Shown here piece after piece: positions 47,259 to 59,393 of a stretch of DNA of 64,000 bases. The stretch's first letter is position 1, and the number at the start of each line of letters is the position of its first letter. The notes beneath the pieces were generated by a model. That model saw nothing but the letters and a program-made list of their open reading frames with translations, made no database searches and was not told where the DNA came from. Position numbers and translations under genes: made by a program. Source of the DNA: Elephas maximus indicus (Eukaryota > Chordata > Mammalia > Proboscidea > Elephantidae); contig NC_064827.1 of assembly GCF_024166365.1 (NCBI RefSeq), positions 51,860,635-51,924,634 on the forward strand. The letters are read 5' to 3'.

Positions 47259-47312
47259 GCTTTCAGCCAGGATCCATCTGACATCAGCAATGATATCCCT
47301 GATTCCACGTCC
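47259..47312 (-). mobile_element. Orphan 54-bp RTE fragment, minus strand
   Basis: Matches a short internal piece of the RTE reverse transcriptase region (complement of GATGTCAGATGGATCCTGGC), without head or tail, in the opposite strand to the RTE that starts 600 bp downstream. Confidence 0.8.
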
Positions 47313-47442
47313 CTAGAGGTGAAAATAACAAAAACATGCAAGTATGAAAAATTTATTAATTGCTTATTTCAACATCTGTCCTAAGAGTATCTTTCAAAAG
47401 CCTAAAGCCTTTGTTTTTTCATGGGCCTTGTAAAAGGTAGGT

Positions 47443-47605
47443 GGAAACCCTGGTGGCATAGTGGTTAAGTGCTACGGCTGCTAACCAAAGGGTCGACAGT
47501 TCAAAGCCTCCAGGTGCTCCCTTGGAAACTCTGTGGGGCAGCTCTACTCTGTTCTATAGGGTCGCTATGAGTTGGAATCGACTCTACGGCACTGGGTATA
47601 CTGGG
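47443..47605 (+). mobile_element. AfroSINE, plus strand, short form
   Basis: GGAAACCCTGGTGGCATAGTG to GGGTCGCTATGAGTTGGAATC and CTACGGCACTGGG; AAAGGTAG (left) and AGAGGTAG (right) may be its target repeats. Confidence 0.95.
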
Positions 47606-47897
47606 TAAGAGGTAGCGTTTACAATGCCTAGAAAGTCAGAAAAAATGCCTACATAAAGCTGAAAGTCTGAAAGATAACAAATTCAGTGCAAGGCTGAACT
47701 AGGAAAAACATCATCTTTTATGGAGTGTACAGAGTGTCACACTATGGGAACTTTCTCGTCTCAGCCTTGCATAGAAGTGGGAGTCTCCTATGAAAATTCT
47801 TTATGAAAATCTGGCACATGCATAATTTTCTTTTGCCCAGAATTTATATTACCTGTGTGACACCAAAATAAATTTAAAGTGGTCTGTATTAGTTGTA

Positions 47898-49714
47898 AAG
47901 CGTGTTGCTGAACAGGAGATTTCAAAGGGCAGCTCAAGAACACAAAGTAAGGTATTATAATGACATGTACAAAGAACTGGAGATGGAAAACCAAAAGGGA
48001 AGAACATGCTTGGCTTTTCTCAAGCTGAAAGAACTGAAGAAAAAAATCAAGCCTCAAGTTGCAATAGTGAAGCATTCTATGGGGAAAATATTAAATGACA
48101 CAGGAAGCATCAAAAGAAGATGGAAGGAATACACAAAGTCATTATACTGAAAAGAATTAGTTGATGTTCAATCATTTCAAGAGGTAGCGTATAATCAGGA
48201 ACCGACGGTACTGAAGGAAGACATCCAAGCTGCTCTGAAGGCACTGGCAAAAAATAAGGCTCCAGGAATTGATGGAATATCAATTGAGATGTTTCAACAA
48301 ACAGATGCAGTGCTGGAGGTGCTCATTCATCTATGCCAAGAAATATGGAAGACAGCTTCCTGGCCAACTGACTGAAAGAGATCCATATTTATGCCTATTC
48401 CCAAGAAAGGTGACCCAACTGCATGTGGAAATTATAGAACAATATCATCACTATCACACGGAAGCAAAATTTTGCTGAAGATCATTCAAAACGATATGAA
48501 AGCAGTATATCAACAGGGAACTGCCAGAAGTTCAGGGCGGTTTCAGAAGAGGACGTGAAATCAGGGATATGATTGCTGATGTCAGATGGATCCTGGCTGA
48601 AAGCAGAGAATACCAGAAGGATGTTTACCTGGGTTTTATTAACTATGCAAATGCATTCGACTGTGTGGATCATAACAAACTATGGATAACATTGTGAAGA
48701 ATGGGAATTCCAGAACTTTTAATTGTGCTCATGAGGAACCTTTACATGGATCAAGAGGTAGTTGCTCGGGCAGAACAAGGAAATACTGATTGGTTTAAAG
48801 TCAGGAAAGGTGTGCATCAGGGTTGTATTCTTTCACCATACCTATTCAATCTGTATGCTGAGCAAGTACTACGAGAAGCTGGACTATATGAAGAAGACCG
48901 GGGCATCAGGATTGGAGGAAGACTCATTAACAACCTGCATTATGCAGATGACACAACCTTGCTTGCTTAAAGTGAAGAGGACTTGATGCACTTACTAATG
49001 AAGATCAAAGACCACAGCCTTCAGTATGGATTGCACCTCAACATAAGAAAACAAAAATCTTAACAACTGACCAATGATAAATGGAGAAAAGATTGAAGTT
49101 GTCCAGGATTTCATTTTACTTGGATCCACAATCAACAGCCATGGAAGCAGCAGTCAAGAAATCAAAAAAATGCACCGCATTGGGTAAACCTGCTGCAAAG
49201 GACCTCTTTAAAGTGTTGAAGAGCAAAGATGTCACCTTGAAGGCTGAGGTGCGCCTGACCCAAGCCATGGTATTTTCAATCTCATCATATGCAAGTGAAA
49301 GCTGGACAGTGAATAAGGAAGACTGAAGAAGAACTGGCATCTTTGAATTGTGGTGTTGGCAAGAATATTGAATATACCACGGACTACCAAAAGAACGAAC
49401 AAATTTGTCTTAGAAGAAGTACAACTAGAATGCTCCTTAGAAGCAAGGATGGCGAGACTTTGTCTTACATACTTTGGACATGTTGTCAGGAGGAATCAGT
49501 CCCTGGAGAGGGACATCATGCTTGGCAAAGTAGAGGGTCAGCGGAAAAGAGGAAGACCCTCAACGAGATGGATTGACACAGTGGCTGCAACAATGAACTC
49601 AAGCATAACAATGATTGTAAGGATGGCTCAGGACCGGGCAGTGTTTCGTTCTGTTGTGCATAGGGTCGCTATGGGTCAGAACCAACTCGACTGCACCTAA
49701 TAACAACAACAGCA
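47898..49714 (+). mobile_element. RTE LINE, plus strand, 5'-truncated
   Basis: Begins in the linker after the endonuclease (CTGAACAGGAGATTTC, 47,910) and runs to GCACCTAATAACAACAACAG. Flanked by perfect 11-bp TATTAGTTGTA repeats (47,887-47,897 and 49,715-49,725). Reverse transcriptase with intact YADD (48,701-48,970), then a TAA directly after it. The C-terminal domain is open from 49,350 to 49,700. It shares several disabling changes with the copy at 53,066. Confidence 0.95.
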
Positions 49715-49725
49715 TATTAGTTGTA

Positions 49726-50390
49726 CTCCAGATACTTGATCAAAGCAAATATAAAAATTTTCTGGAGTGTACACGTTAAGTATAAGTATCAAAGGATTCC
49801 TACAAAAAGTTTCCAAACATGCAAACATCATTAGCTAAGTTTAACTTGCATTTCTGACCATTATGAAGTAATTGCTATCACATGTACCTTCCCACCCTCA
49901 ACAATTATAAACTTGGACTTAAAATAGAAATGAGACCACTGTTCCAGATTTTATATAACAGCCAATACAGAACTTTGATCCTTAAGGGACAGGGAACATA
50001 GGAAGTGAGCCCACCCATTTTTCCCAACTTTCTGACAAGGAACATTTTTCCAGCAGTAGAAAAAGTTAGAGCTCAATGTGAGCTGCAATCTTGATAGAAT
50101 GAGGAGACAGAGATCTGGAGTTTGAGATTGCCAAAGTGGCTGGAATTTTGGTGGAAGGGACTGGAGAGAATGGAGCTGTGTGGATGTGGAGGAGAATCAG
50201 TCTTCATGGATGTTACTCTTGTTCCTTGGCATACTGCTTGATTGCACATGTGCAGAGAAAATCCACGAGGAAAGAACAAATGCTGTGAGGCTGAGAGCTA
50301 AATAGAGATTCCCGAAGTTTCTCAGTGTTGTGAGCCATTGTATTACTGGCTCAGCCAAAGCGGAATTACCTCAGTGAATACTTTCAACAT
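49726..50390. other. No gene; unrecognised
   Basis: Single-copy-like; nothing supported. Confidence 0.4.
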
Positions 50391-51377
50391 TCAGGTGCAA
50401 AACTAGAAAGAAAATATTTCAGGAGTAGGGACCAAACCCCAGTGACTACATCCTAGGACAAAATTGAACTAGACCCACCCTAAAAAAGCATACAATCAAA
50501 CTTGCCGTGATCAGAATGATCTGCTAGTAATTTAACTTCCTATCGAAGAAAAATGAAGTACCCTTTAGAAAATAATCTTAAATATGTACAACATGTCAAT
50601 CGCAATGCAATAAAATAAAAAATTATTACACATGTGAAGAATCAGGAAAATATGATTCACAATCTAAATAAAAAGCAGTCGATAGAACAATAGAAACAAA
50701 AGCCATTAGTACAAAGAAAGAAATTAAAATATACAATATTCACTTAATAAATTAAGTGAGTTAGAAATGGTAGAAACAATAAACAACAGAATCAAACTCA
50801 GGTCTTCATGTATTGAAAATTTCAGATACAGAATATGAAGTGTATTTAATATGTGTGAAAATTGCTTAAAGCCTTCTAAAATATGACCAAGGAACAAGAG
50901 ACTATATAATTTAACCAGAGAGATGGGGCAAAAGACCACATACAAGTTCTAGGATTCAATAATAAGAAAAGAAATTCAATGGATAGCATAAACAGCAGAT
51001 TTCATAGCTGAAGAGAAAAATTATAATAATCTATGAGATAAAAAAAATGAGATAGATGTTAATAAATCACCTAAACTTTGGCACAGAAAGGCAAGCAGAT
51101 GTGTAATTATTTTTATTAAGAGAAAATAAAGATAGTCTTACTGAAATACCATAAGGAGATAACTAATGAAATGAAGAGAGACAATATTTGAAGGAGTGTT
51201 GGCTGAAAATTTCACAGAACTTATCAAAGACATGCTTCCTCACACTGAGGATTTCCCATGAATCCCAAAATGGGTTAAAATTAAAAAAAAGAAAAAAAAA
51301 GAAGAAGAAATCTACTTACAGTTACTGCAGAACACCAAAAATAAAGAGGTTATAAATACTACCATATAAAATACATA

Positions 51378-51536
51378 TTGGAGCCCTGGTGGCACAGTGG
51401 TTAAGAGCTCAGGCTGCTAACCAAAAGGTCAGCAGTTTGAATCTGCCAGCTGCTCCCTGGAAACCACATGGGGCAGTTCTGCTCTGTCTTATAGGGTCAC
51501 AATGGTTTGGAATCGACTCAACGGCAACAGGTTTTA
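51378..51536 (+). mobile_element. AfroSINE, plus strand, short form
   Basis: GGAGCCCTGGTGGCACAGTG through GGAATCGACTCAACGGCAAC; low divergence. Confidence 0.95.
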
Positions 51537-51849
51537 CAGAGGAACAACACTTTTACTAATATTTTTTTCAAAAGCAAACAATGAAATCCAGAAAACAGAA
51601 TAGTAGTATCAAAGTTTTGAGAGAAAATAATTGTTAGCATAGCATTGTATGCTCAGTGAAAATGCCTTTCAAGAATGAGAGCAAAATGGAGATATTTCAG
51701 ACCAAGAGTGTAAGAGTATACTACTAACAGAACCACACTAAATGGACTTCTAAATAGTAAAGGAAAATTATTCTAAAAGGGAACTCTGAGGGAAAAAAAA
51801 AATACATGGGTATATTTTAAGCAAATATTTAAAAATAATAATTATGTCA

Positions 51850-52036
51850 GCCACCCATTGCTGCTGAGTCAATTCTGACTCGTAGCGACCCTATAAGAGA
51901 GAGTAGAACTGTCAAGGCTGTAAATCTTTATGGAAGTAGACTGCCACATCTTTCTCCCATGGAGTAGCTGACAGGCTTAAAGTGCTGACCTTTTGGTTAG
52001 CAGCTGAGTGCTTAATCACTGTGCCACCAGGGCTCC
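51850..52036 (-). mobile_element. AfroSINE, minus strand, long form, with target duplication
   Basis: Flanked by perfect AATTATGTCA (51,840-51,849 and 52,037-52,046). Contains the long-form middle segment (GTAAATCTTTATGG on this strand). About 25 bp of the tail side are missing after AGAGAGTAGAAC. Confidence 0.94.
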
Positions 52037-52332
52037 AATTATGTCATAGTCACCTATTAAAAAGTAAACATAAAACCAAAAGAGTGAATGATAATTTGTA
52101 TTTAATTATTTAGTGATAATCAGGGTTAAAGTGTTCTAAGGTCTGTGTAATGTGCATAGAGACTAAAGATATTGATAAATTTTAGTACTAGTTAAGAAGA
52201 ATTCTAAAAAAACCACATTAAATATGCAATGTATAAAGTACAAAGAGTAAAAGGAAAAATCGGAATGAGAACAAGGGTAAATTTCAATAATATAATAAAA
52301 GTCAAAAAAGAAGAAAAGAAACTATAAAATGG

Positions 52333-52405
52333 GTAAACCAAAAAACCAAACCCAGTGCCGTTGAGTCGATTCCAACTCATAGCGACCGTATAGGGTCGCT
52401 ATGAG
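52333..52405. repeat. Fold-back of the AfroSINE 3' tail
   Basis: CTCATAGCGACC (52,376-52,387), six bases GTATAG, then its exact reverse complement GGTCGCTATGAG (52,394-52,405). To the left the AfroSINE tail reads antisense (AACCAAACCCAGTGCCGTTG). No SINE head is present. Confidence 0.9.
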
Positions 52406-53065
52406 TATGATGATAAAATGTGTTGCAAATAGAAAGTACAAAATGACACTTAAAATAAGACAACATGTATCTGAAAATAATAAATTCAAGTGGATAAGTT
52501 CACCAGCTTCTAGAAAGAAAGGAGTGGGCATTAAAACCAGAACTATACTATATATAACTTTTACTTCACTGAATGACAAGGACTAAGACATTAGTTTCTT
52601 AAACAAAACCATTTATTGCTTTTGAAACTTAAGAAAATCCTTAAATTATTTGAACAGATAGTTACTGAAAAAATGATATCACTTGACAATTATAGTTAAG
52701 ATTTTTATAGTCAGAGTAATCATATGAGTTAAGTAGGCTGTTTTGCAGAATGAAGTCTGAATAAGGTATCTTCTTTTTTTAAATATAATTTTATTTTGTT
52801 GTTTTGTTGAGAATATACACAACAAAACATACACCAATTCAAGATTTTCTGCCTGTACAATTTAGTGACATTGATTGCATTGGTTGTGTAACCATTCTCA
52901 CCTTCCTTTTGTGAGCAGTTCCTCTCCTTTTAACATAAATTCACTGCCCCCTAGGGTTCCTATATAATCTTTTGAGTTGCTATTGTCAATTTGATCCCTT
53001 ATAGATAGTTCTTAAAAGAGAATACAGCTCAAGGCAGACGGTTTTTACTAGTTATACTAAACTAT

Positions 53066-56000
53066 CCTCCACGTGTCTGTCAGTTTGTCGTACTGTGGGG
53101 GTTTGTGTGTTCCTGTAATGCTGGAAGTTATGCCACTGGTATTCAGATACCAGCAGGGTCACCCATGGAGGACAGGTTTCAGCTGAGCTTCCAGACTAAG
53201 ACAGACTAGGAAGAAGGACACTGCAATCTACTTCTGAAAAGCATTAGCCAGTGAAAACCTTACGAATAGCAGAGGAACATTGTCTGATAATAGTGCTGGA
53301 AGATGAGCCCCCCAGGTTGGAAGGCACTCAAAAGATGACAGGGGAAGAGCTGCCTCCTCAAAGTAGAGTCGACTTTAATGATGTGGATGGAGTAAAGCTT
53401 TTGGGACCTTCATTTGCTGATGTGGCATGACTCAAAATGAGAAGAAACAGCTGCAAACATCCATTAATAATCAGAACCTGGGATGTACGAAGTATGAATC
53501 TAGGAAAATTGGAAATTGTCAAAAATGAAATGGAACTCATAAACATCCATATCCTGGCATTAGTGAGCTGAAATGGACTGGTATTGGCCATTTTGAATTG
53601 GATAATCATACAGTCTACTATGATGGGAATGACAACTTGAAGAGGAATGGTGTTGCATTCATTGTCAGAAAGAATGATTCAAGATCAATCCTGAAGTACA
53701 ACACTGTCAGTGATAGGATAATGTCCATATGCCTACAAGGAAGACCAGTTAATACGACTATTATTCAAATTTAAGCACCAAGCACTAGAGCCAAAGATGT
53801 AGAAAGAGAAGAATTTTATCAGCTGCTGCAGTCTGAAATTGATTGAACATGCAATCAAGATGCATTGATAATTCCTGGTGATTGGAATATGAAAGTTGGA
53901 AGCAAAGAAGAAGGATCAGTAGTTGGAAAATATGGCCTTGCTGACAGGAACAATGCCGGAGATCGAATGATAGAATTTTGCAAGACCAATGACTTCTTCA
54001 TTGCAAATACCTTCTTTCACCAACATAAGTGGCAACTATACACATGGACCTCACCAGATGAAGCACACAGAAATCAAATTGACTATATCTGTGGAAAGAG
54101 ACGATGGAAAAACTCAATATCATCAGTCAGAACAAGGCCAGGGGCCGACTGTGGAACAGGCCATCAATTGCTCATATGCAAGTTCAAGCTGAAAATGAAG
54201 AAAACCAGGGCAAGTCCATGAGAGCCAAAATATGACCTTGAGGGTATCCTACCTGAATTCAGAGACCATCTGAAGAATAGATTTGAAGCATTGAACACTA
54301 GTGACTGAAGACTAGATGAGTTGTGGAATGACATCAAGGACATCATCCATGAAGAAAGCAAGAGGTCATTGAAAAAACAGGAGAGAAAGAAAAGACCAAG
54401 ATGGATGTCAGAAGAGACTCTGAAACTTGCTCTTGAACATCAAGCAGCTAAGGCAAAAGGAAGAATTGATGAAGTGAAAGAACTGAACAGAAGATTTCAA
54501 AGGGCCTCTCAAGAAGACAAAGTAAAGTATTATAATGACATGTGCAAAGAGCTGGAGGTGGAAAACCAAAAGGGAAGAACACACTTGGCATTTCTTGAGC
54601 TGAAAGAACTGAAAAAAAAAAAAAAAATTCAAGCCTTGAGTTGCAATACTGAAGGATTCTATGGGGAAAATATTAAAAGCTGCAAGAAACATCAAAAGAA
54701 GATGGAAGAAATACACAGTCATTATACCAAAAAGAATTAGTTAATATTCAACCATTTCAAGAGGTGGCATATGATCAGGAGCTGATGGTACTGAAGGAAG
54801 AAGTCCAAGCTGCTCTGAAGGCATTGGTGAAAAATAAGGCTCCAGGAATTGATGGAATATCAATTGAGATGTTTCAACAAACAGATGCAGTGCTGGAGGT
54901 GCTCACTCGTCTATGCCAAGAAATATGGAAGACAGCTTCCTGGCCAACTGATTGGAAGAGATCCATATTTATGCCTATTCCCAAGAAAGGTGATCCAACT
55001 GAATGTGGAAATTATAGAACAATATCATTAATATCACACGGAAGCAAAATTTTGCTGAAGATCATTCAAAACGATATGAAAGCAGTATATCAACAGGGAA
55101 CTGCCAGAAATTCTGGCCGTTTTCAGAAGAGGACGTGAAATCAGGGATATGATTGCTGATGTCAGATGGATCCTGGCTGAAAGCAGAGAATACCAGAAAG
55201 ATGTTTACCTGGGTTTTATTGACTATACAAAGGCATTCGACTGTGTGGATCATAACAAATTATGAATAACATTGTGAAGAATGGGAATTCCAGAACTTTT
55301 AATTGTGCTCATGAGGAACCTTTACATGGATCAAGAGGTAGTTGCTCGGACAGAACAAGGAAATACTGACTGGTTTAAAGTCAGGAAAGGTGTGCATCAG
55401 GGTTGTATTCTTTCACCATACCTATTCAATCTGTATGCTGAGCAAATACTACGAGAAGCTGGACTATATGAAGAAGACCGGGGCATCAGGATTGGAGGAA
55501 GACTCATTAACAACCTGCATTATGCAGATGACACAACCTTGCTTGCTTAAAGTGAAGAGGACTTGATGCACTTACTAATGAAGATCAAAGACCACAGCCT
55601 TCAGTATGGATTGCACCTCAACATAAGAAAACAAAAATCCTAACAACTGACCAATGAGCAATATCATGATAAATGGAGAAAAGATTGAAGTTGTCCAGGA
55701 TTTCATTTTACTTGGATCCACAATCAACAGCCATGAAAGCAGCATTCAAGAAATCAAAAGACACTTTGCAATAGGTAACTCTGCTGCAAAGGACCTCTTT
55801 AAAGTGTTGAAGGGCAAAGATGTCACCTTGAAGACTAAAGTGCGTCTGACCCAAGCCATGGTATTTTCAATCTCATCAAATGCATGTGAAACCTGGACAA
55901 TGAATAAGGAAGACCGAAGAATTGACACCTTTGAATTGTGGTGTTGGCGAACAATATTGCATATGCCATTGACTGCCAAAAGAACAAAGATATCTGTCTT

Positions 56001-56304
56001 AGAAGAAGTACAACCAGAATGCTCCTTAGAAGCAAGCATGGCGAGACTGCGTCTTACATACTCTGGACGTGTTGTCAGGAGGGATCAGTCCCTAGAGAAG
56101 GACAACATGCTTGGCAGAGGACAGGGTCAGCGGAAAAGAGGAAGACCCTCAACGAGGTGGATTGACACAGTGGCTGCGACAGTGAGCTCAAGCATAACAA
56201 TGATTGTAAGGATGGCTCAGGACTGGGCAGTGTTTTGCTCTGTTGTGCATAGTGTAGCTATGAGTTGGAACCGACTTGATGGCACCTAGCAACAACAACA
56301 ACAA
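53066..56304 (+). mobile_element. Full-length RTE LINE, plus strand
   Basis: 3239 bp, flanked by perfect 10-bp ACTAAACTAT (53,056-53,065 and 56,305-56,314). 5' UTR 53,066-53,436, coding region 53,437-56,289, then CAACAACAACAAC. Same 5' start (CCACGTGTCTGTCAGTTTGTC) as the nested copy at 29,275-32,491, which fixes the family's full length near 3.2 kb. Confidence 0.96.
53437..56289 (+). pseudogene. RTE endonuclease-reverse transcriptase ORF, broken
   Basis: About 950 codons in the parent. Start at ATG 53,437 (MRRNSCKHPLII-type sequence). A base is lost near 53,553, giving an early stop; endonuclease motifs GDWN (53,880) and NQIDYI (54,073), and GTGHQLL at 54,157 where the nested copy has GTDHQLL, so the catalytic Asp is lost. 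The linker has an A15-17 expansion near 54,612. Reverse transcriptase 54,764-55,550 carries NKAPGIDGIS, VRKGVHQGCILSPY and YADD, then a TAA. C-terminal domain 55,654-56,289 is open to the normal end (NRLDGT, then TAG). At least five breaks in total. Confidence 0.93.
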
Positions 56305-57668
56305 ACTAAACTATTGTTTGGTTTTAAGACTTCAGGGAACTATTTTGCTTTAGGTTTAAAAGTTATCTCAGGGCAATAGTTTTAGGGGCTCTTTCAACCT
56401 TCATTGCTCCAGGTTGTCTGGAATCCATGAAAATTTGAAATTCTGTTCTGCATTTTCCCCTTTTAATCGGGATTTTTAATAAAATCTTTGATCAAAATGT
56501 TCAGTAATGGTAGCCAGGCACCATCCAGTTCTTGTCTCATGGCAAAGGAGGCAGTTGTTCATGGTGGCAGTTAGCCACACATTCCACATGCTCTTTCTAT
56601 TCCTGGCTCTCCTTCTTCCTCTTTTGTTCCAGGTGAATAGAGACCAATTGTTGTGCCTTAGATGGCCACTTGTAAGCTTTTAAGACCACAGACAATACAC
56701 ATCAAACAAGGAGGTAGAACAGAAGCACTAAAGATGTTATTAGGCCAGTTAACTGGGATGTCCCATGAAACGTTGACCCTAAGCCTCCAAACCAAGGAAC
56801 CAAATTCCATGAGGTGCTTGCTTGTACATAAGCAGCCTCAGCACCTACTTTTTTTTGTCATTTTTGTAAAAATATCTACCGCACAGCATTTGCCAATTCA
56901 ACTTTTTACAGGTGCCCAACTTATTGGCAGCAATTATAATAATTGAGTGTGTAACCCTACCATTAATCAACTCGATATGGAAATATTGCATTGCACAAGG
57001 TATATTTTTATGTGGGCGTGGCTTATGTTACATGATAGATAGCATATAGTAACAAACCTATACAGTGGTGAACTAATTGGATACTAAGCAATTATTTGAG
57101 AACCTTTTTACTATTTGTTGTCCATTAGATTATGAGCTCCACATTCCAGCAATTTTTTTTTTTTTCTTAAACCACTACATCTTCAGAACCTAGCACAGGG
57201 TCTGATAAGTATAAGGTGCTCAATCATATTTTTCAAATGAATGAGTGAACACAGGAAAAATTAGACTGAGCTAATTTGGAATCCGCAAATCTCAATGGCT
57301 TAAAACAAAAAAAATTTTTTTTTTTTTTTTAACTCATGTGGAGTCGGTCTGGGTAACTCTCAAGTGCCTCTGTTTTCCATGCAGTACTTCAGGAAGGCAG
57401 GTTGTTTAGGTAATCCACTTACCACCTCAAACGTGAGATCTTCTCCCTAATTAATATAGCAGAGTAATTGAGAAATTGAGAGTTGCACAGGGGCTTTTCG
57501 TTGCTTTTAGCCCAGAAGAAACTCATGGTATTTCAATGCACATTTAATTGCTTAGAAATAGTCATCTGATTCCTCTTAACTACAAGGGGGACTGCGAAAT
57601 ACAGGGAAGCAAATTGAATATTTGGTGAACATCATTGCTTTTTCTCCATAATTAAGCAATAAAGTTAA

Positions 57669-57745
57669 TGGAAGGAAGGAAGGAAGAGAGGAAAGGGTGG
57701 GGGAGGAAAGGAGAAAGTGAAAGAAGGAGGAAGGGAGGAAGGTCG
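57669..57745. repeat. GGAA-rich purine tract
   Basis: About 75 bp of almost pure G/A on the plus strand, starting with four GGAA units. Confidence 0.9.
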
Positions 57746-58689
57746 AATAACTGCACCATATATTTATCACTTAGTCCAGTGTCTGGCATTTGGAATTACC
57801 AAACAAATGCTTGCTACCTTCAACTCTTCTAATTTAATTAGTATAAGTAACCAGCCATTTCCTATTAAGGTTGGTTTCTAGGTTATGCAATCTTACATTT
57901 TCCTAGGTACTAAATTTTTAATTCCTTTTTCACTTTACAAGTATATAATGATTCTGATATCTTTCATCAATAGATAACTGTCTTTAAAGACTATTCTGCA
58001 TGAATCATCTGCTTTAATGATGTTCACTTTTATCCTTCTTCATTCAGAATCCTTTATGAAATGAAATAACATAGGACCCAAACAACATATGAATTTCTTT
58101 GATGACCAGATTTATAAGAGAAACTCTGCTCAACAATTTCATTCTTCAGGTTTCAGAGTAGTTTAAAAGGAGACTTTGAATCTGGTCTTCTTAAAGTCTT
58201 TGAATGTAAACCAATTTGTATTTCTAGACAGGAAGTACCTGAAACATTTATTCCTTTAATAACTAAATTTTTGTAATGAAATCAAACATGTTTCATAAGG
58301 AGAAATAAAAGAAGTATTACAGAGAAGGGCAGAGAGCAGGTAAGAATTGTACATGTTATAAAATGAAAGAAATGCTAATATGACCACTAGCACCAAGTGA
58401 TGTCAAACCCTTATATGTTCATGAAAAGGAAATTTAAACTTTATTTTTTGATATTATCCTCAGCATATTAGGGAAGACAAGTCTAATTTTGTACTTCTAA
58501 GACTGGGATTCCTAGAATTTTTAACTACTTTAAGGGCTATACTGGTTATTTCCAATATTTCAAAGAAGCTAATGAATATTATCGCTTTCTCCTAAAGTTA
58601 AACAAGCTAACAAAAATGAAATTCCTTTGCTTTTGAATGTAGTTATAGCCAGTTAGTGTAGTGACATTCATCATCTTGTGGTGAGGGAA

Positions 58690-58880
58690 GCAAAGTAGAG
58701 AAGTGAACCATCCTGACTGGATTTCCAATCCTGGTTCAATTACTTGTAATGTGGAGTAACTTTGGCAAATTAATTGATCTTCCTGTTTTTTAGTTTCCCC
58801 ATCTGTAAAATGGGGTTTCAAGATTTGGGCATTAGTGAGATAACATATGTAAAGTGTCCAGCCTATACTAAGTGCTGACT
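58690..58880 (+). repeat. MIR SINE, plus strand
   Basis: AGTTTCCCCATCTGTAAAAT and GTGAGATAACATATGTAAAG in MIR order. Confidence 0.8.
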
Positions 58881-59132
58881 TTAACATAAAGTTTAAGCTG
58901 GAAAAAAATTGTAGCTAATGATTATAAACCGTAATAATAAAGAGTTCAAAAGCCTGTAAATCCAACTGTAGGACTCAGTAGTCATGAAAAGTGATTTTCC
59001 AGCCCCAAAGAAAAAGTGATAATTCAAATCGAGCAGACCAAAAAGTAAGTTACGGCTCTCTCCAAACTCAAAGTGCATTGTGAAACTGGAATATTAAAAA
59101 GGCAGAACATAAAATATTGCATCCAAAGAAAA

Positions 59133-59219
59133 GAAAACCAAACCCATTGCCACTGAGTCAATTCCAACTCACAGTGACCCTATAGTACAGAGTAGAACTA
59201 CCCCCATAGGGTTTCCAGT
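59133..59219 (-). mobile_element. AfroSINE, minus strand, head missing
   Basis: Only the 3' half (complement): AACCAAACCCATTGCCACTG to CATAGGGTTTCC; then an (AAAT)n run at 59,226-59,247. Confidence 0.9.
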
Positions 59220-59393
59220 CCAATGGAAAATAAATAAATAAATAAAAGAAAAAGCATTTGAAATTAGAGAAACTGGTGTTAAGGCCAGTGCCCTCCAGAT
59301 TTGTACAGCATTTACATCAGCAAACATAATATTTGTCGTACTTGTTATACCCAGAAACCAGTGCCATTGTTATATACTATTAAAATAAATTTA

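Larger units (their letters stand above)
50390..52320 (+). mobile_element. Old L1/HAL1 ORF1-like sequence, plus strand, with two AfroSINEs
   Basis: The order AAATTCAATGGATAGC, CAGCTGAAGAG-like sequence (51,000-51,020), GACAATATTTGAAGG, CATGAATCCCAAAATGGG, CTGCAGAACACCAAAAATAAAG and AATGCCTTTCAAGAATGAG follows the ORF1 region of L1/HAL1. There are stops throughout. Outer limits are uncertain. Confidence 0.55.
52771..56955 (-). repeat. L1-3'-UTR-like repeat, minus strand, split by a full-length RTE
   Basis: 52,771-53,065 starts with a T run and TTTTATTTTGTTG and has AATATACACAACAAAACATAC, the style of an antisense mammalian L1 3' UTR. It continues after the RTE at 56,315 (TTGTTTGGTTTTAAGAC). 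The exact family is not recognised and the right limit is a guess. Confidence 0.45.
56955..59130. other. No gene; L2/MIR-like ends and simple repeats
   Basis: 57,120-57,245 (TTAGATTATGAGCTCC...CCTAGCACAGGGTCTG) resembles an L2/MIR 3' end. 57,669-57,745 is a purine tract rich in GGAA. 58,690-58,880 contains a MIR (CCCCATCTGTAAAATGGGG). The rest is unrecognised. Confidence 0.55.

Noticed and set aside
55654..56289. A 211-codon plus-strand frame as a host gene
   Set aside because: It is the RTE C-terminal domain, and matches the other RTE copies codon by codon.
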